From positions 1-64,000 of the forward strand of contig CAJNOI010000101.1 in NCBI GenBank assembly GCA_905250115.1: DNA of 64,000 bases. The letters run 5' to 3'. The translations under genes and the position numbers were made by a program. The DNA is from Adineta steineri (lineage: Eukaryota > Rotifera > Eurotatoria > Adinetida > Adinetidae). Below, piece after piece: positions 52,297 through 62,558 of this stretch (position 1 is its first letter; the number at the start of each line of letters is the position of its first letter). Below the pieces are notes generated by a model. The model searched no databases and had not been told where the DNA came from. It saw only the letters and a list, made by a program, of their open reading frames with translations.

Positions 52297-52372
52297 AGTG
52301 TGGGTTTGAAATTTAACTGATAATCATTACTATACCCACTCCACTCCACATTCAACCACACCCACCCTCAAG
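52297..52372. repeat. Telomere-like inverted patch next to GST duplicate B
   Basis: GAGTGTGGGTTTG, about 35 bases of AT-rich spacer, then CCCACTCCACTCCACATTC...CCACACCCACCCTCAAG. It ends immediately before the duplicated GST segment starts (52376). Confidence 0.6.
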
Positions 52373-52375
52373 ATT

Positions 52376-53492
52376 TATTTATGTTAAAAATATAAATGTA
52401 TTTATGCTCACAGATTATTTTATACAAGTCAATCAAAAACTTGTCAATATCAAAGAAAATCATTATTTTCGTTATTATATTCGTCTCAGTTTATTTCTTT
52501 TGTGATGCAAGAAATTTATTTAATGTTGCATTTGCTTCATCCCATGATTTTATTTCTGTTGATAATCGTTTTACCCACGCTTGTACATTTGGATAATCTT
52601 CATATGAAGCTCCCGAAATTGGTAACATCACTACTTCACATACTAATGCAATATCAGCAATTGAAAGTTGATTTCCACCAGCAATATAATTATTTTTACT
52701 TAAGTTTTCATCCATGAATGTTAAACTTGATTTTAACACATCGTTACCTTCTTTTCTTAATTCTTCGATTTTCTGTTCAGAAAATTGTTTAATAGGACCA
52801 AACACATTTGCTCCTATCAATCGAAGAGATCCATGACGAAGATTCGAATGATGCCAATCTAACCAATAATCAACTTTAGCACGTTGTTTAAGATCTTTTG
52901 GATAATAATGATCAGGTAGATTTCTACTTTCACATAAATAACGCATTATTGTATGTGATTCACCTAAATGAAAACCATCGTCAACAATTGATGGAACTTT
53001 TCCAGATGGATTTATTTGTTTGTAAGCAGCACTTTTAGTTTCTCCTTTCATTATACCGATTTCGTAAACCTGATGTTCAATGTTATTATCCATCAATAAC
53101 ATGGAGACCGCACGACATGGTTGAGATATCCAATCAGTGTATAGATCAAGTACCATTTTAGAAATCTGAAAAGAAAATGTATATTATGATTTTATATTAA
53201 AGTGTCGTCGCTCGCTTTCTATCTAATGTTTTTTTTTATTATAAAAGACGGTATTTTTTATTGACTGTTCGACACCGAGTTATTTCGTTCTTATCTATTA
53301 CCACAGAATAATATTATATAAATTCGTTTCTGTCGTTGTTAACTGATTCTGCTGTGGTTTTATCTTTATCAAGAATCGTAGAATAAATAATAGCAGTATA
53401 AAAGATAAGGAATAAGTTGCTCGATACATATCTAAACAACTGAAAATATAGGTCGTTACAAAGGGTAACAACTTCGAAATCTATAAAAAATT
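52376..53492. repeat. Direct duplicate B of the GST-bearing segment
   Basis: Matches 5598-6711 in the same orientation, across the coding region and both flanks, with scattered substitutions. Similarity ends at CTATAAAAAATT (about 53492). Confidence 0.8.
52491..53156 (-). CDS. Theta-class glutathione S-transferase, copy 2
   Basis: A complete 221-residue paralogue of the gene at 5717-6382. It keeps Ser11 (DWISQPCRAV), the KVPSIVDDG glutathione-binding loop and NQLSIADIALVCEV. By my count it is about 90% identical in protein. Changes cluster in helices 4-6 (GPIKQFSEQKIEELRKEGND) and near 181-186, regions that shape the hydrophobic substrate pocket in theta GSTs. The same 5' UTR CAG acceptor lies just upstream of the ATG. 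Both copies look functional. Confidence 0.92.
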   Translation of the reverse strand: MVLDLYTDWISQPCRAVSMLLMDNNIEHQVYEIGIMKGETKSAAYKQINPSGKVPSIVDDGFHLGESHTIMRYLCESRNLPDHYYPKDLKQRAKVDYWLDWHHSNLRHGSLRLIGANVFGPIKQFSEQKIEELRKEGNDVLKSSLTFMDENLSKNNYIAGGNQLSIADIALVCEVVMLPISGASYEDYPNVQAWVKRLSTEIKSWDEANATLNKFLASQKK

Positions 53493-53700
53493 GCATGAAG
53501 GGCCTAGGTGAAAACAAGTTAAGTAATCGCTAGAATGTACCAAATCTCTGATTACATATTCATGAAATTTAGATAATGACAGCATGTCTTTCATTGATAA
53601 TTTGTAACTTGACATTTCAGAATTATATTTATATTTTGTTTTATGTAACAGATTTATGTATTAAATAATTTACAAAATTACATATAGTATTTAATAAATT

Positions 53701-53766
53701 TGGGTGTGGATGTGGATATAATTTTTATCTAGTATCCAAGATTACACCCTTACCCACCTACCCTCT
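53701..53766. repeat. Telomere-like inverted patch
   Basis: TGGGTGTGGATGTGG is followed after about 30 bases by ACACCCTTACCCACCTACCCTC. G-rich and C-rich arms face each other. Confidence 0.6.
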
Positions 53767-53880
53767 AGTAATTTCTGCAAAAATCGCAAAAAACGAATCT
53801 CATCGACATTATAACATAGTGTATGAGATGAAGTCTTTTAAATACAAAACTCATTTCGAATGACAAGTCATTGTAGCTAT

Positions 53881-53932
53881 GGGCGAGTGTGGATGAAGGT
53901 GTGGTTTATTCTTTTCATACCCACACTCTCAA
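53881..53932. repeat. Telomere-like inverted patch next to transposase fragment
   Basis: GGGCGAGTGTGGATGAAGGTGTGG, a short spacer, then CCCACACTCTCAAG. A hAT-like coding fragment starts at 53941. Confidence 0.6.
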
Positions 53933-53940
53933 GTGATCTA

Positions 53941-54039
53941 CGAAGTTATTTAACAACAGAACATTTAGAACAATTAATGAGAATATCAATGGAAGGACCA
54001 TCCAATCTAGTTAATGATTTAAAACGTTTTAATTATTGA
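53941..54039 (+). pseudogene. hAT-type transposase C-terminal fragment
   Basis: Thirty-two codons read RSYLTTEHLEQLMRISMEGP and a short continuation to a TGA. The LTxEHLExLMRIxxEGP pattern is typical of the C-terminal dimerisation region of hAT/ZNF862-like transposases. Nothing of the rest of the gene is present. Confidence 0.45.
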
Positions 54040-54642
54040 TTGTTAGAAAAGTAAAAAGGTGCAACGAATTTTGGTTTAATTTAGTTTTTCTTTCAATGTT
54101 CCTTTTTCATACTATACTGATAACAGAAGAAAAGTCTAATTGAATTATAAAAAAAAATAAATAAAAATTTGTACGGATTTTCAACGTGATAAAAAAAATT
54201 TTACCTAACAATCCATCCAAAAAACAAAACCTAGATAAAATACTGCCTGTAACAGAAACGAAAGAAAGAAACAGAAAGAGAAAAGAAATATATTTGTAGA
54301 ACGAGAAGAGAAAAAATGAATAAAAGGAAGAGAACAGTAGTAGTATCTCGTACACCAACAAAGTATCGTGAGTCATCAAAACAAGGATGGTAATGTCGCA
54401 ATGAGCGAAAACTTGATGGAAATTTCCAAAGTTAAGTTATAATCACATGTTTTGTCGATATTTAAGCTTTGTAACATTGCATAATTTGCCATTTCATACT
54501 TAATATGACACTCTATAATTCAACTTGTTGAGACAATAATCTCAGTGTCTTGTTATCAAACAAGATTTCTTATTTGATTATTTATCAGCTTTATCGAATA
54601 TAAACAAAACCCAACTTTTACACACCACATTAATCGTTCAAA
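54040..54642. other. Spacer and promoter region of the zinc-finger/ART gene
   Basis: Purine-rich and T-rich low-complexity tracts; no gene seen. An open frame at 54107-54379 on the minus strand is Phe/Leu-rich and looks spurious. Confidence 0.45.
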
Positions 54643-57012
54643 ATGGCGTGGACTTGTAGTGAATGTACTCTTCTAAATTCATCAAACGACTTAATTTGTA
54701 TTGTATGTGAACAAGGATATCGATTATTTTCTATGGACACAGAAGAGAACGACTCATTTATGGTCAACGATGCGACTCAATCGAACGAAGTTGAATCTCT
54801 CCTAACGTTTTCTGATGAAAATCAGTTCAACGAACAAAACAGTCTTTTGACGTGGGTGGATGAAAATTCGTCGAATGTATCAGATAGTTCATCGAGCAGT
54901 GAAGATGAATGTGAAGACAGTCATCCTGGTAAGACAAGTGATTCCATCTCTATTTTCATGAAATAAATCATTAAATTCAATTTTATTTTAGAGTCATCTC
55001 GGAATCAAAGGGATGTTTATGTTCGACATGATGGTAAACTTCTACATGGACAAGACGCGACTGATGAACGTAAACGATCAATTGCGAAACGAAAAGCATT
55101 AGATATACAAAAGTTATTAGAAGCAGAAAGACCGTCTACGTTTTCCATCAACGTTTTGAGAGCTTCTGCGACTCCTGCATCGACACACGCGTTTGGGCTA
55201 ATATCAAAAGGTCAGTTTAATGCAATGACGGCTTATGCCAAAGGTGTCAATGCAAGCGCTGGTGCAACAGCACAAGTAGCTCCTATTTCAGTAGCAAATG
55301 CATATGCTACTGGCGTCAACGCCTCGGCTTCTGCTTCGGCTTCTGCAGTGCGTGTCAACGTATTAAATCAGAATGTAAGCGGTTTGAGTACGTCTGCTAG
55401 TGTGAATGCCGATGGAGTAAGTGTTGCAGCTGGAAATGTTAGCATAACTGGAGCAGAAGCTGCAGTATCTGCATCCGCTTCAGCAGCTAGAGTCACTGTT
55501 GGTAACGTCGATATAACTGGAGCTAGTGCTGGTGCCAGTGCAAAAGTCAACGGAACTGGTGTTACTGCTTTCAATGCCTGTGTCGGTGGTCCCAGTGCGG
55601 CTGCTTCTATTTCTGTCGATGGAAGTTTATCGTTCGGCAATATTAACTTAGGTCTTCGACCATCTTTGGATATTGGTTTTGGATTTAATATCGGAATTCC
55701 GTTCTTGAGTGGTTCAAGGCTCGGAGGTGGCGGCGATAACAATAGCAATGGCAACACAAACAACAGTGGTGAAGGTACTAATAACAATAATAACGGAAGT
55801 AACGGTGCTAATGCAGGCGGATTAGCAGGTCTTCAACAGCGTTTGTTAGAGAAATATCCGAATCGACGATACTATGCAAACCCTGTTGATTATCCAATTA
55901 CACGTAATACAAGTGGTGAGCCGATTGACCCCCTTCTACCGGATGACAGTACACCACGAACTGATAGCGACACTCCAAACGTTACCAATGTTGTCAATCG
56001 ACACAACGAACTCGTTGAAAATGGTAATAAATTTGTCGGATTTAAAGGAACTCCACCAACCAATAATGCGCCATTAGAGTCATTACCAGCGAACAATAAT
56101 GCCGGTGTTCCAGCACAAGCAGGTCCGGTTGAAGAAAGGATGTGGAGTGGAATGTACACTTCACCATCGCCCGATGTCGCCAAAGGTTACGCTGGTGATG
56201 ATTATGGCTGCCCAGGTACTATCAGTCGTGTTTATGTACCTAAAGATGCTGCTGAACATTATTCCACAAATATCGGACTGGAGACAGCACATGGAGAAGG
56301 AGCATTGAGAGCAGTCAAAGAGCATTCAAAAGGTAAATACATATTCAGTGGTCCTCAAGATTCAAAGAATCCTGATTTATTTGCTCCTGAAACGGTTATT
56401 TCACCTACTGTACGAAATGAAACGTTGTCAGCTGGAACCATGAAGTTTGAGCCTTCAGCCCACGAGATTGATCATTCTTCGTATAGATTTAAGAAATATC
56501 ATACTCAAGAATTGAAATGCTCAAAGATAGTTCCAGATTACATCGTTGGCATTAAAACTGCGGACGATTGTGCAAGAGATGGTGGTCGTGAACGTCTTGC
56601 TCACGTTTTTCAAGGTCAACAACCACATATTCCTGATAATGATCCACCAAAAAAGAAAGAATTGAGTGAAGATGATAAATTATTATTGGATGAATGCAAG
56701 AAATTAGGAATAGAAATTTCTCCAGATAAGTTAGATAAATTAAAGACGAACATAAGAAGTGATGAAGAATACGAACGTGAAGAAGATGCCCAGAATCGAA
56801 ATACACAAGGAAATTCCAATATGATCGCTGGTGCAAACACTAGAGAGCGAAAAGAAAGCGAACAGAAACCAGAAGAAACCGAAAACAATCCACCAGAACC
56901 ATGTAAAAATCATGCAAGTAACGTTCGTTGTATGAAATGTATGGTTGGCTCATCTGGACCGCGCATTCGTAATATTCGTGGTCGTATATTTGGTTTCGAT
57001 TCCAACAAATAA
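54643..57012 (+). CDS. RanBP2-type zinc finger, Ala/Ser-rich solenoid-like region and ADP-ribosyltransferase-like domain
   Basis: Two exons (54643-54928 and 54992-57012) join in phase to 768 residues. Residues 1-24 form a RanBP2-type zinc finger (Trp3, Cys5, Cys8, Cys19, Cys22). An acidic Ser-rich stretch and a basic segment follow. About 163-330 is an Ala/Ser/Val/Asn repeat (VNASASASAS, VSASASAARV) that may form a beta-solenoid, then a Gly/Asn linker (340-372). About 430-600 resembles the catalytic domain of diphthamide-type ADP-ribosyltransferase toxins: a VGFKGT strand, SGMYTSPSPDVAKGYA, SRVYVPKDA and ETVIS with Glu562. The position usually His in the first motif is Lys447, so NAD binding may be altered. 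The C-terminus has a C-x2-H...C-x2-C knuckle. There is no signal peptide. It could be an intracellular modifier, a domesticated toxin domain, or inactive. The domain call is by eye. Confidence 0.7.
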
Positions 57013-57133
57013 CATTTGATGTCTTTTTCTACTTCTTTTTTCGTGTAATAAATATTTTATTCAAAACGTTAAATGAGACGTTATCAATTTTGATTATTCA
57101 TTCTCGAATATAAATTAAATAGAAAGAGGTACA
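57013..57133. other. 3' flank of the zinc-finger/ART gene
   Basis: Contains AATAAATATT about 30 bases after the stop, a likely polyadenylation signal (AATAAA at 57048). Confidence 0.5.
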
Positions 57134-57376
57134 TGGGTGTTGGTGTGGGTGAGAGTCGATGTAGACGACGGTGTATGTGGTTGGATGTGGGTATGGCTGC
57201 AAGTATGACTGTGAATATGGCTGCGGTTGGATGAGGGTGTGGATATCGGTATGGTGTGAGCGTTAGTAACTATGCCACCTAATACCCACACTCCACATCC
57301 ACATCCAATACTCGCACTCACAACGACACCCATACCGCCACTCACATCAACAGCGACACTCACAGCCACATTCACG
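57134..57376. repeat. Long telomere-like strand-switch element
   Basis: About 130 bases of G/T-rich degenerate TGTGGG (GTGTTGGTGTGGGTGAG, GTGGTTGGATGTGGGTATGG) switch at about 57270-57290 to C/A-rich sequence (CCCACACTCCACATCCACATCC, then CACTCACAGCCACATTCACG). This is the largest such patch in the window. The open frame across it on the minus strand is an artefact of the repeat. Confidence 0.7.
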
Positions 57377-58402
57377 CAAGAGATAGAAATTAGTTAAATG
57401 AAAACATAGCATAATATGATTCATTTTCAATGATTATCATAAATTAATGAGCGACAGTTCTGATTTAGTCATCTTTCTATTTATTCATGAATTACTAGAC
57501 TCGTTAAAGATTACTATATAAAGAGTTGCTCACTCCTTGTAAAGACATCCGCAGTCGCTTGTCAAAGAAGCAAACATACTCGGAAGGTCTTGCATCATTT
57601 AAATATATTTTTGTGAAATTCATTTAATGCTTCTTTTTTGTCTCTCTCCATACACGTATTTATGATATTTATTTCAATCTTTTTTTCATTAATAAAAATA
57701 TTTCTTTTTTTTCTTTTCTTAATTTATTTTCAAACATTACTCGTGTTGACTTGATTTATAAAAAGAATACCAGAAGATTATTAGTATTTTTCTTTTTAGT
57801 TTTCATCTGACGTCTAATTCAATTTGATGTAAAAAGAAATCTTCTATTATAAAATACAAGTGTATATAGAAAAGATAGTTATATCGACATAATCAAATGA
57901 TGAATGGTGAAAATGAACATGGATAGAAGTGTGAATGTGGATAGATCTGAGATTTTTCAATTGTTTATTATTCATTCGCGTCTATAGTTACCTTTTTCTC
58001 CTTTTTTTTATTGATTTGTTGCAATATTTTAAAAAAAAAGAGAACACTTTGTATTAATTAACACTTCTAAAAAAAACAAAGTCATTCAGTTTCAAGAAAA
58101 AACCAAGTGATATTTTTTTTCTATGAGGTAGAAAGGGACAGAGTATGAAGTAAACAGGAGAATTTTATAAAAAGTCTATAAATACAATACATCTTTTATT
58201 ATTGTTTACTACGAATACACCATTTTTTTCCAACATACTATTCTGCTTTGCTTCGCCTTAAATATTTCGAACACAAGAAGTTTAATAATAATTTATTTTA
58301 CACGTCTTAGAATTTTTCTGCATAATAGATAAATGCATATATTCTCCTCTCGATTCTAGAGTCATTGTCATATTATTTTTGATTACAAGTGAAATATAGA
58401 AG
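57377..58402. other. AT-rich spacer
   Basis: No gene recognised. A short GTGTGAATGTGGATAG run lies at about 57931. Confidence 0.45.
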
Positions 58403-59730
58403 ATGTGTAGTATTAAACGTTGTTGTAGAAATTGTTTTCCAAACGGATGCTGTGGATTCTGCAAACCACCTCCTACAATACAAAAACAAATTGATACGGA
58501 AATCCATCTAAAGAAAGCTGTCAAAGCAACAGAAATACCTTATGGCTTTATTAAATTTTATCCAGGTAAGAAGAATTTCTTAATTCTTTTGTATGAGCTT
58601 ATGAAGTTTGATGAAGTTCATACACGGGGTTGGTGTCGGATGACACAAGTATTGACATTCACATGCACATAGACACTTTTACTTTTTGTTCAAACGATAA
58701 TCTTGATTTTATTTCATTGGCCTTTCTCTAACTAGGCGCTGCCACAGCAAATAACACCTACACTTGTCCAATGCTTGCTGTTCATCTTTATCGTCATAGA
58801 GAATTTAACGCTGATATGGCTCAAGATAATCGTACAATTACTTTCGATGGACGTAATTGACAACAAACTCATCAAGGCGAACAAAACTTTAAAAGAGAAC
58901 AACATGCAAGTGCTGAGGAAGAAGTCATCATGGTTCCGCTAGAAGATGTAATACGAATTCGTTATAAAGCAGAAGTTAAAAAGGCTATGCAAGCTGACAT
59001 CAAATCATATTTAGTTCCCGTACATGGACCTAGTGACCATCGTTGTGATACTTGTTGTGCTTCAATAATCAATTGTTGTCGTAAAAATCGTGCTTGTTGC
59101 TGCTGTCGAGAAAAAATTACAGTTGCTCCTCATGTTGAGAACACAACAATTATCACTGATGCTGATCCAAATCGAGCTACAAACTATGTTGAGGAAGATG
59201 TAGCTCCTACGGAAGTTAAAGAAGGTTGTCGTACTAGATGTGGTAATCGTTTTCGCTGTTGGTGTTGTGGAAAGAAGAAATTACTTAAGTTCATTAAAAG
59301 AACAAACACCAAGGCTCAACGACAGGCAGAACGTGTAGTAACAATGACAATCGAATACAACAAGTACAGTAATCTTGATTCAGCTACACATACATGTTTA
59401 CTTAGTGAGCAAGATCGATTCGCCTACTACAAACACAAATTTCAAGCGGATTTAGAATTGACTTTCTATTTAATCAACGACCAAGAATATGAGCAAACAA
59501 ATTTTGATGCGAAGAAAAACGAAGCTGAAACTCTATGTCGAGCAGTAATGCAGTTAAAGGGCATGAAAAAACAATATCCATCAGAAGATCAATTAGAAAA
59601 GATTCTTAATCAAGCTCATCAAAGAACATTCGGTGTGGTATTTCATGAACCTGCCTTGCAACTTGAATCAGCCAGGGATTTACCAAGAATAGGTGGTGGT
59701 CGTTTAGATGGACATCTTCCTCCGATATAA
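58403..59730 (+). pseudogene. Cys-rich protein of unknown function with one in-frame TGA
   Basis: Exon 1 (58403-58565) and exon 2 (58736-59730) join in phase. The frame is open to 59730 except for TGA at 58858-58860, at residue 96 of 385 codons. The N-terminus has CSIKRCCRNCFPNGCCGFC; later clusters are CDTCCASIINCC, RACCCCREK and GCRTRCGNRFRCWCCGKKK. A helical region near 205-330 is rich in charged residues. There is no signal peptide. The Cys clusters could be palmitoylation sites or metal ligands. I do not recognise the family. The long open frame after the stop suggests a recent lesion, a sequence error or readthrough. Confidence 0.55.
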
Positions 59731-60369
59731 CCGCCTAGATGACAACCAGCTACAATATCAGAATAATACAATGAACTACAGATTTATATGAAACTGAACA
59801 TGAGAAAGTCGTTTGATATTCATTTTTATTTAATTTTTTAATAAATGCATCCTTAGTTTGCTTCCTAGTGTGTTCTCCCGAGAAAAGAAATAAAGAATTT
59901 TAAAAAAATAAATCAAAGGTTGGATGTAACATTCTTTTTAGGCAAAATGGTTGCAACTAAGAATAGAAGTGTGGGTGGGATTGTGAGAAAAGAAGAGTTC
60001 TTTACACCCACACCCTACATATAGATAATAATTTGATTTGAGAGTATTCAAATATCTCTCTCAATAATTGTATAAAATTTGAACGAAAATTAACAAGAAT
60101 AATATTTAGTTGCCATTTACTCAATATTATATATTATTCATTAATAAATATCATTGGTTTAGTTTAGTTAACGACATCTATAAATTCGTTTCATGTATAT
60201 GCAAACGATAATTGTATTTCTATAAATAAAATGAGTTTCTTAATATTGATCTATTGATTAAAACAGAAATTCTAACAATATATTGATCAATGTTACCATG
60301 ACATCCATTGAATTTTAACTAGACGAAAATATTTAGTTACTTGAAAAAAACGAAAAAAAAAATTAAAGG
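59731..60369. other. Spacer with telomere-like inverted patch
   Basis: GTGTGGGTGGGATTG then ACACCCACACCCTACA at 59969-60018, again a G-rich arm followed by a C-rich arm. Otherwise AT-rich; the end is the CEP43 upstream region. Confidence 0.5.
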
Positions 60370-62006
60370 ATGACGACCGATGTGATGGGTATTCCAACTG
60401 GTACTTCTAATAGTGATGATTTTAGTGATCAACGTCTTGGTGGTGATGTTGAATTACGTGAATTAGTTTATCAATCACTTGAAAATGAAGGTATATTATC
60501 ACGTTTAAAAGCAGAATTACGTGCTGCTGTTTTTAAAACTATTGAAAAAGCAACAAATCCTACTACGAATAATTCATATCCACCATCATATGATGGAATA
60601 AATGGACGTATATGTCGTGCACTTGTACTTGATTGGCTTGAACATTCATCTTTATTATATACAGAAGATGTATTTAAAGTTGAAACAACTGGTCCAAATC
60701 ATCCACCTCCATTAACACAAACTGAATTACTTGAACATCTTCATATAGATTCAAATCAAAATCGATCACAACCTATCTTACATGCTTTACTTAATCATAG
60801 TAAAACTCCAGTAAGAGAACAAATTGAAATGATAATTTTGTCTAAAATAATAAGAAATATTTTTTGTTCTAGACCGTTTCTACGACTATAAATTCTCTTC
60901 CTCATCATGTCATACAATCAATTGATAATCAATTTCCAAGTGAAAAAATTAATGATCTAAAACGTTTACGTGAACATTTTTGTTCACTTTTTTCATCAGC
61001 ATTTGATTCGAATGTATTAGAAGCATTTATTAATAAACATATTCCATCAACATTAACATCTATTCCTAAACGTGACTATGAAGAAATTTGTCTTAAATGG
61101 ATGCAAGCATGTGCAAATGCACTAGTACCAAAAACAAATCCTATTCAACATGGTTCATCAACGTAAGTTATTTTTATAACCAATAGAATTGCAAATCTAC
61201 AAATAATAGAATTTTTTGAGCTTCTCTCGTTTCTTTCTATAATGATGTTTATTCTCCGAACGATGACATAAATTGATTCAATCTTACATTCATCGATTGT
61301 TTGTATAAGATACTATACAAACGATTGATGTGCGTTAGATCTGTACAATGTAGATAGTAGTTATAATTAAGAATAAATATTATAAATAAATTAATGTCTT
61401 TATTATTTCAATTTCTCTAGAGCTCTCACACAATTGAAAACATCACAGAATACAGTTGTTCATAACAATGTGACATCTCATGCTGGTCGGTCGACTTCAC
61501 CACCAGTCGAATCTACAGCTTCGTCATCACCTTCGTCATCACCTTCGTCATCGCCACCATCAGACAATAAACGTAGAATAGTTTTTGATTGTCCATTACC
61601 AACAACAATAAATTCAAATAAAAGTGTTATTAAAAAAGCGACTGATATTATTCCACCACCATTAATTAATTTTAATGATAGTCATAGTAATGACGAAGAA
61701 GAAGAAGAGGAAGAAGAAGAAGATGATGATACATCAGCTTCAATATTTTCTGCACGTAATGCAACACCAGCTGCATTAAATCATCTCAAGAATATTAATA
61801 GTATTATTCAAGGTACTGAAAGACAACATACACAAACAAATTTACAAAAACAATCAAATACTGGTACTAGAGATATTCCAGTTGAATACGATGATGAAAG
61901 TATGAGTCAAAGTGTTAGTCATAGTATTGTTAGTAGTGTCGATGATGTAACAGTTGATAAAACATCAACTGCTTCGGCGAATATTGATTTTTTAGAAGAT
62001 TTCTAG
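60370..62006 (+). CDS. CEP43: Centrosomal protein CEP43/FOP (FGFR1OP) homologue
   Basis: Three exons (60370-60810, 60873-61162, 61421-62006) join in phase to 438 residues, close to the usual ~400. Residues 28-60 (ELRELVYQSLENEG, LSRLKAELRAAVF) match the conserved N-terminus of FOP, followed by a LisH-type dimerisation region (DGINGRICRALVLDWLEH, about 74-95). A second conserved stretch lies at about 150-240. The C-terminal half is disordered, Ser-rich and acidic (an E/D run near 335), and ends NIDFLEDF, like the DYLEDVA end of vertebrate FOP. FOP works at centrioles and ciliary bases, where it recruits CEP350 and CEP19. This is a vertically inherited animal gene and anchors the right edge of the window. 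Confidence 0.85.
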
Positions 62007-62558
62007 ACAAATCAAAGACATTGATTATTTTGTGATAATTTTCTTTTTCTAGAGGCTATTGACTTTATATAATAGCTATTTTTTTCCTTTGTAGAAAAGT
62101 ATTATGTTTTTTACGTATACGATGAATTCATTAAGAACTCTCATTTGCCTTTTGTTTTTACTCTGTTGTGAAAAATTTTCTCAGATTTAGTTATAATCTC
62201 TCGAATAAAAGGAACTTCTTGTGTTCAAAACATTCATTATTCTACTCATTTTGATTGCATTAGTTTGATTAGAGATCTGATCGAGACTATAATAAAAAAA
62301 ATCAGTATGTGTATTGATATGGCTTCTGTTGTCTCGATTGATAAAGAAGAAATTTAAGTTTATTATTAAATGAGTTGTCTTCAGCTGTAACTTATTAACA
62401 TATTGTATAATATATGTTTATTATTGCTTTTCAACTATTTAAAAAATACAATTTGGTTAACACACACGAAAAGTACAAAGAACTTGGAAGTATAAATTAT
62501 CGAAATTTTATAATATTGAAGGAAGAGATTATGTTTTTTGAATATATTGAAAAGATAT
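62007..62558. other. Convergent intergenic region
   Basis: 3' flanks of CEP43 (plus) and the acidic gene (minus). No gene seen; a 62-codon frame at 62414 runs antisense into the last exon of the next gene and looks spurious. Confidence 0.5.

Noticed and set aside
54107..54379. Minus-strand open frame of 90 codons
   Set aside because: Phe/Ser/Leu low complexity antisense to purine-rich DNA; no support.
55368..55787. Open frame of 139 codons antisense to the Ala/Ser-rich region
   Set aside because: A shadow of the biased codons of the sense gene; no start context or domain.
57115..57375. Open frame of 86 codons on the minus strand, Val/Gly/Ser-rich
   Set aside because: It lies wholly within the telomere-like strand-switch repeat, and its composition is explained by the repeat.
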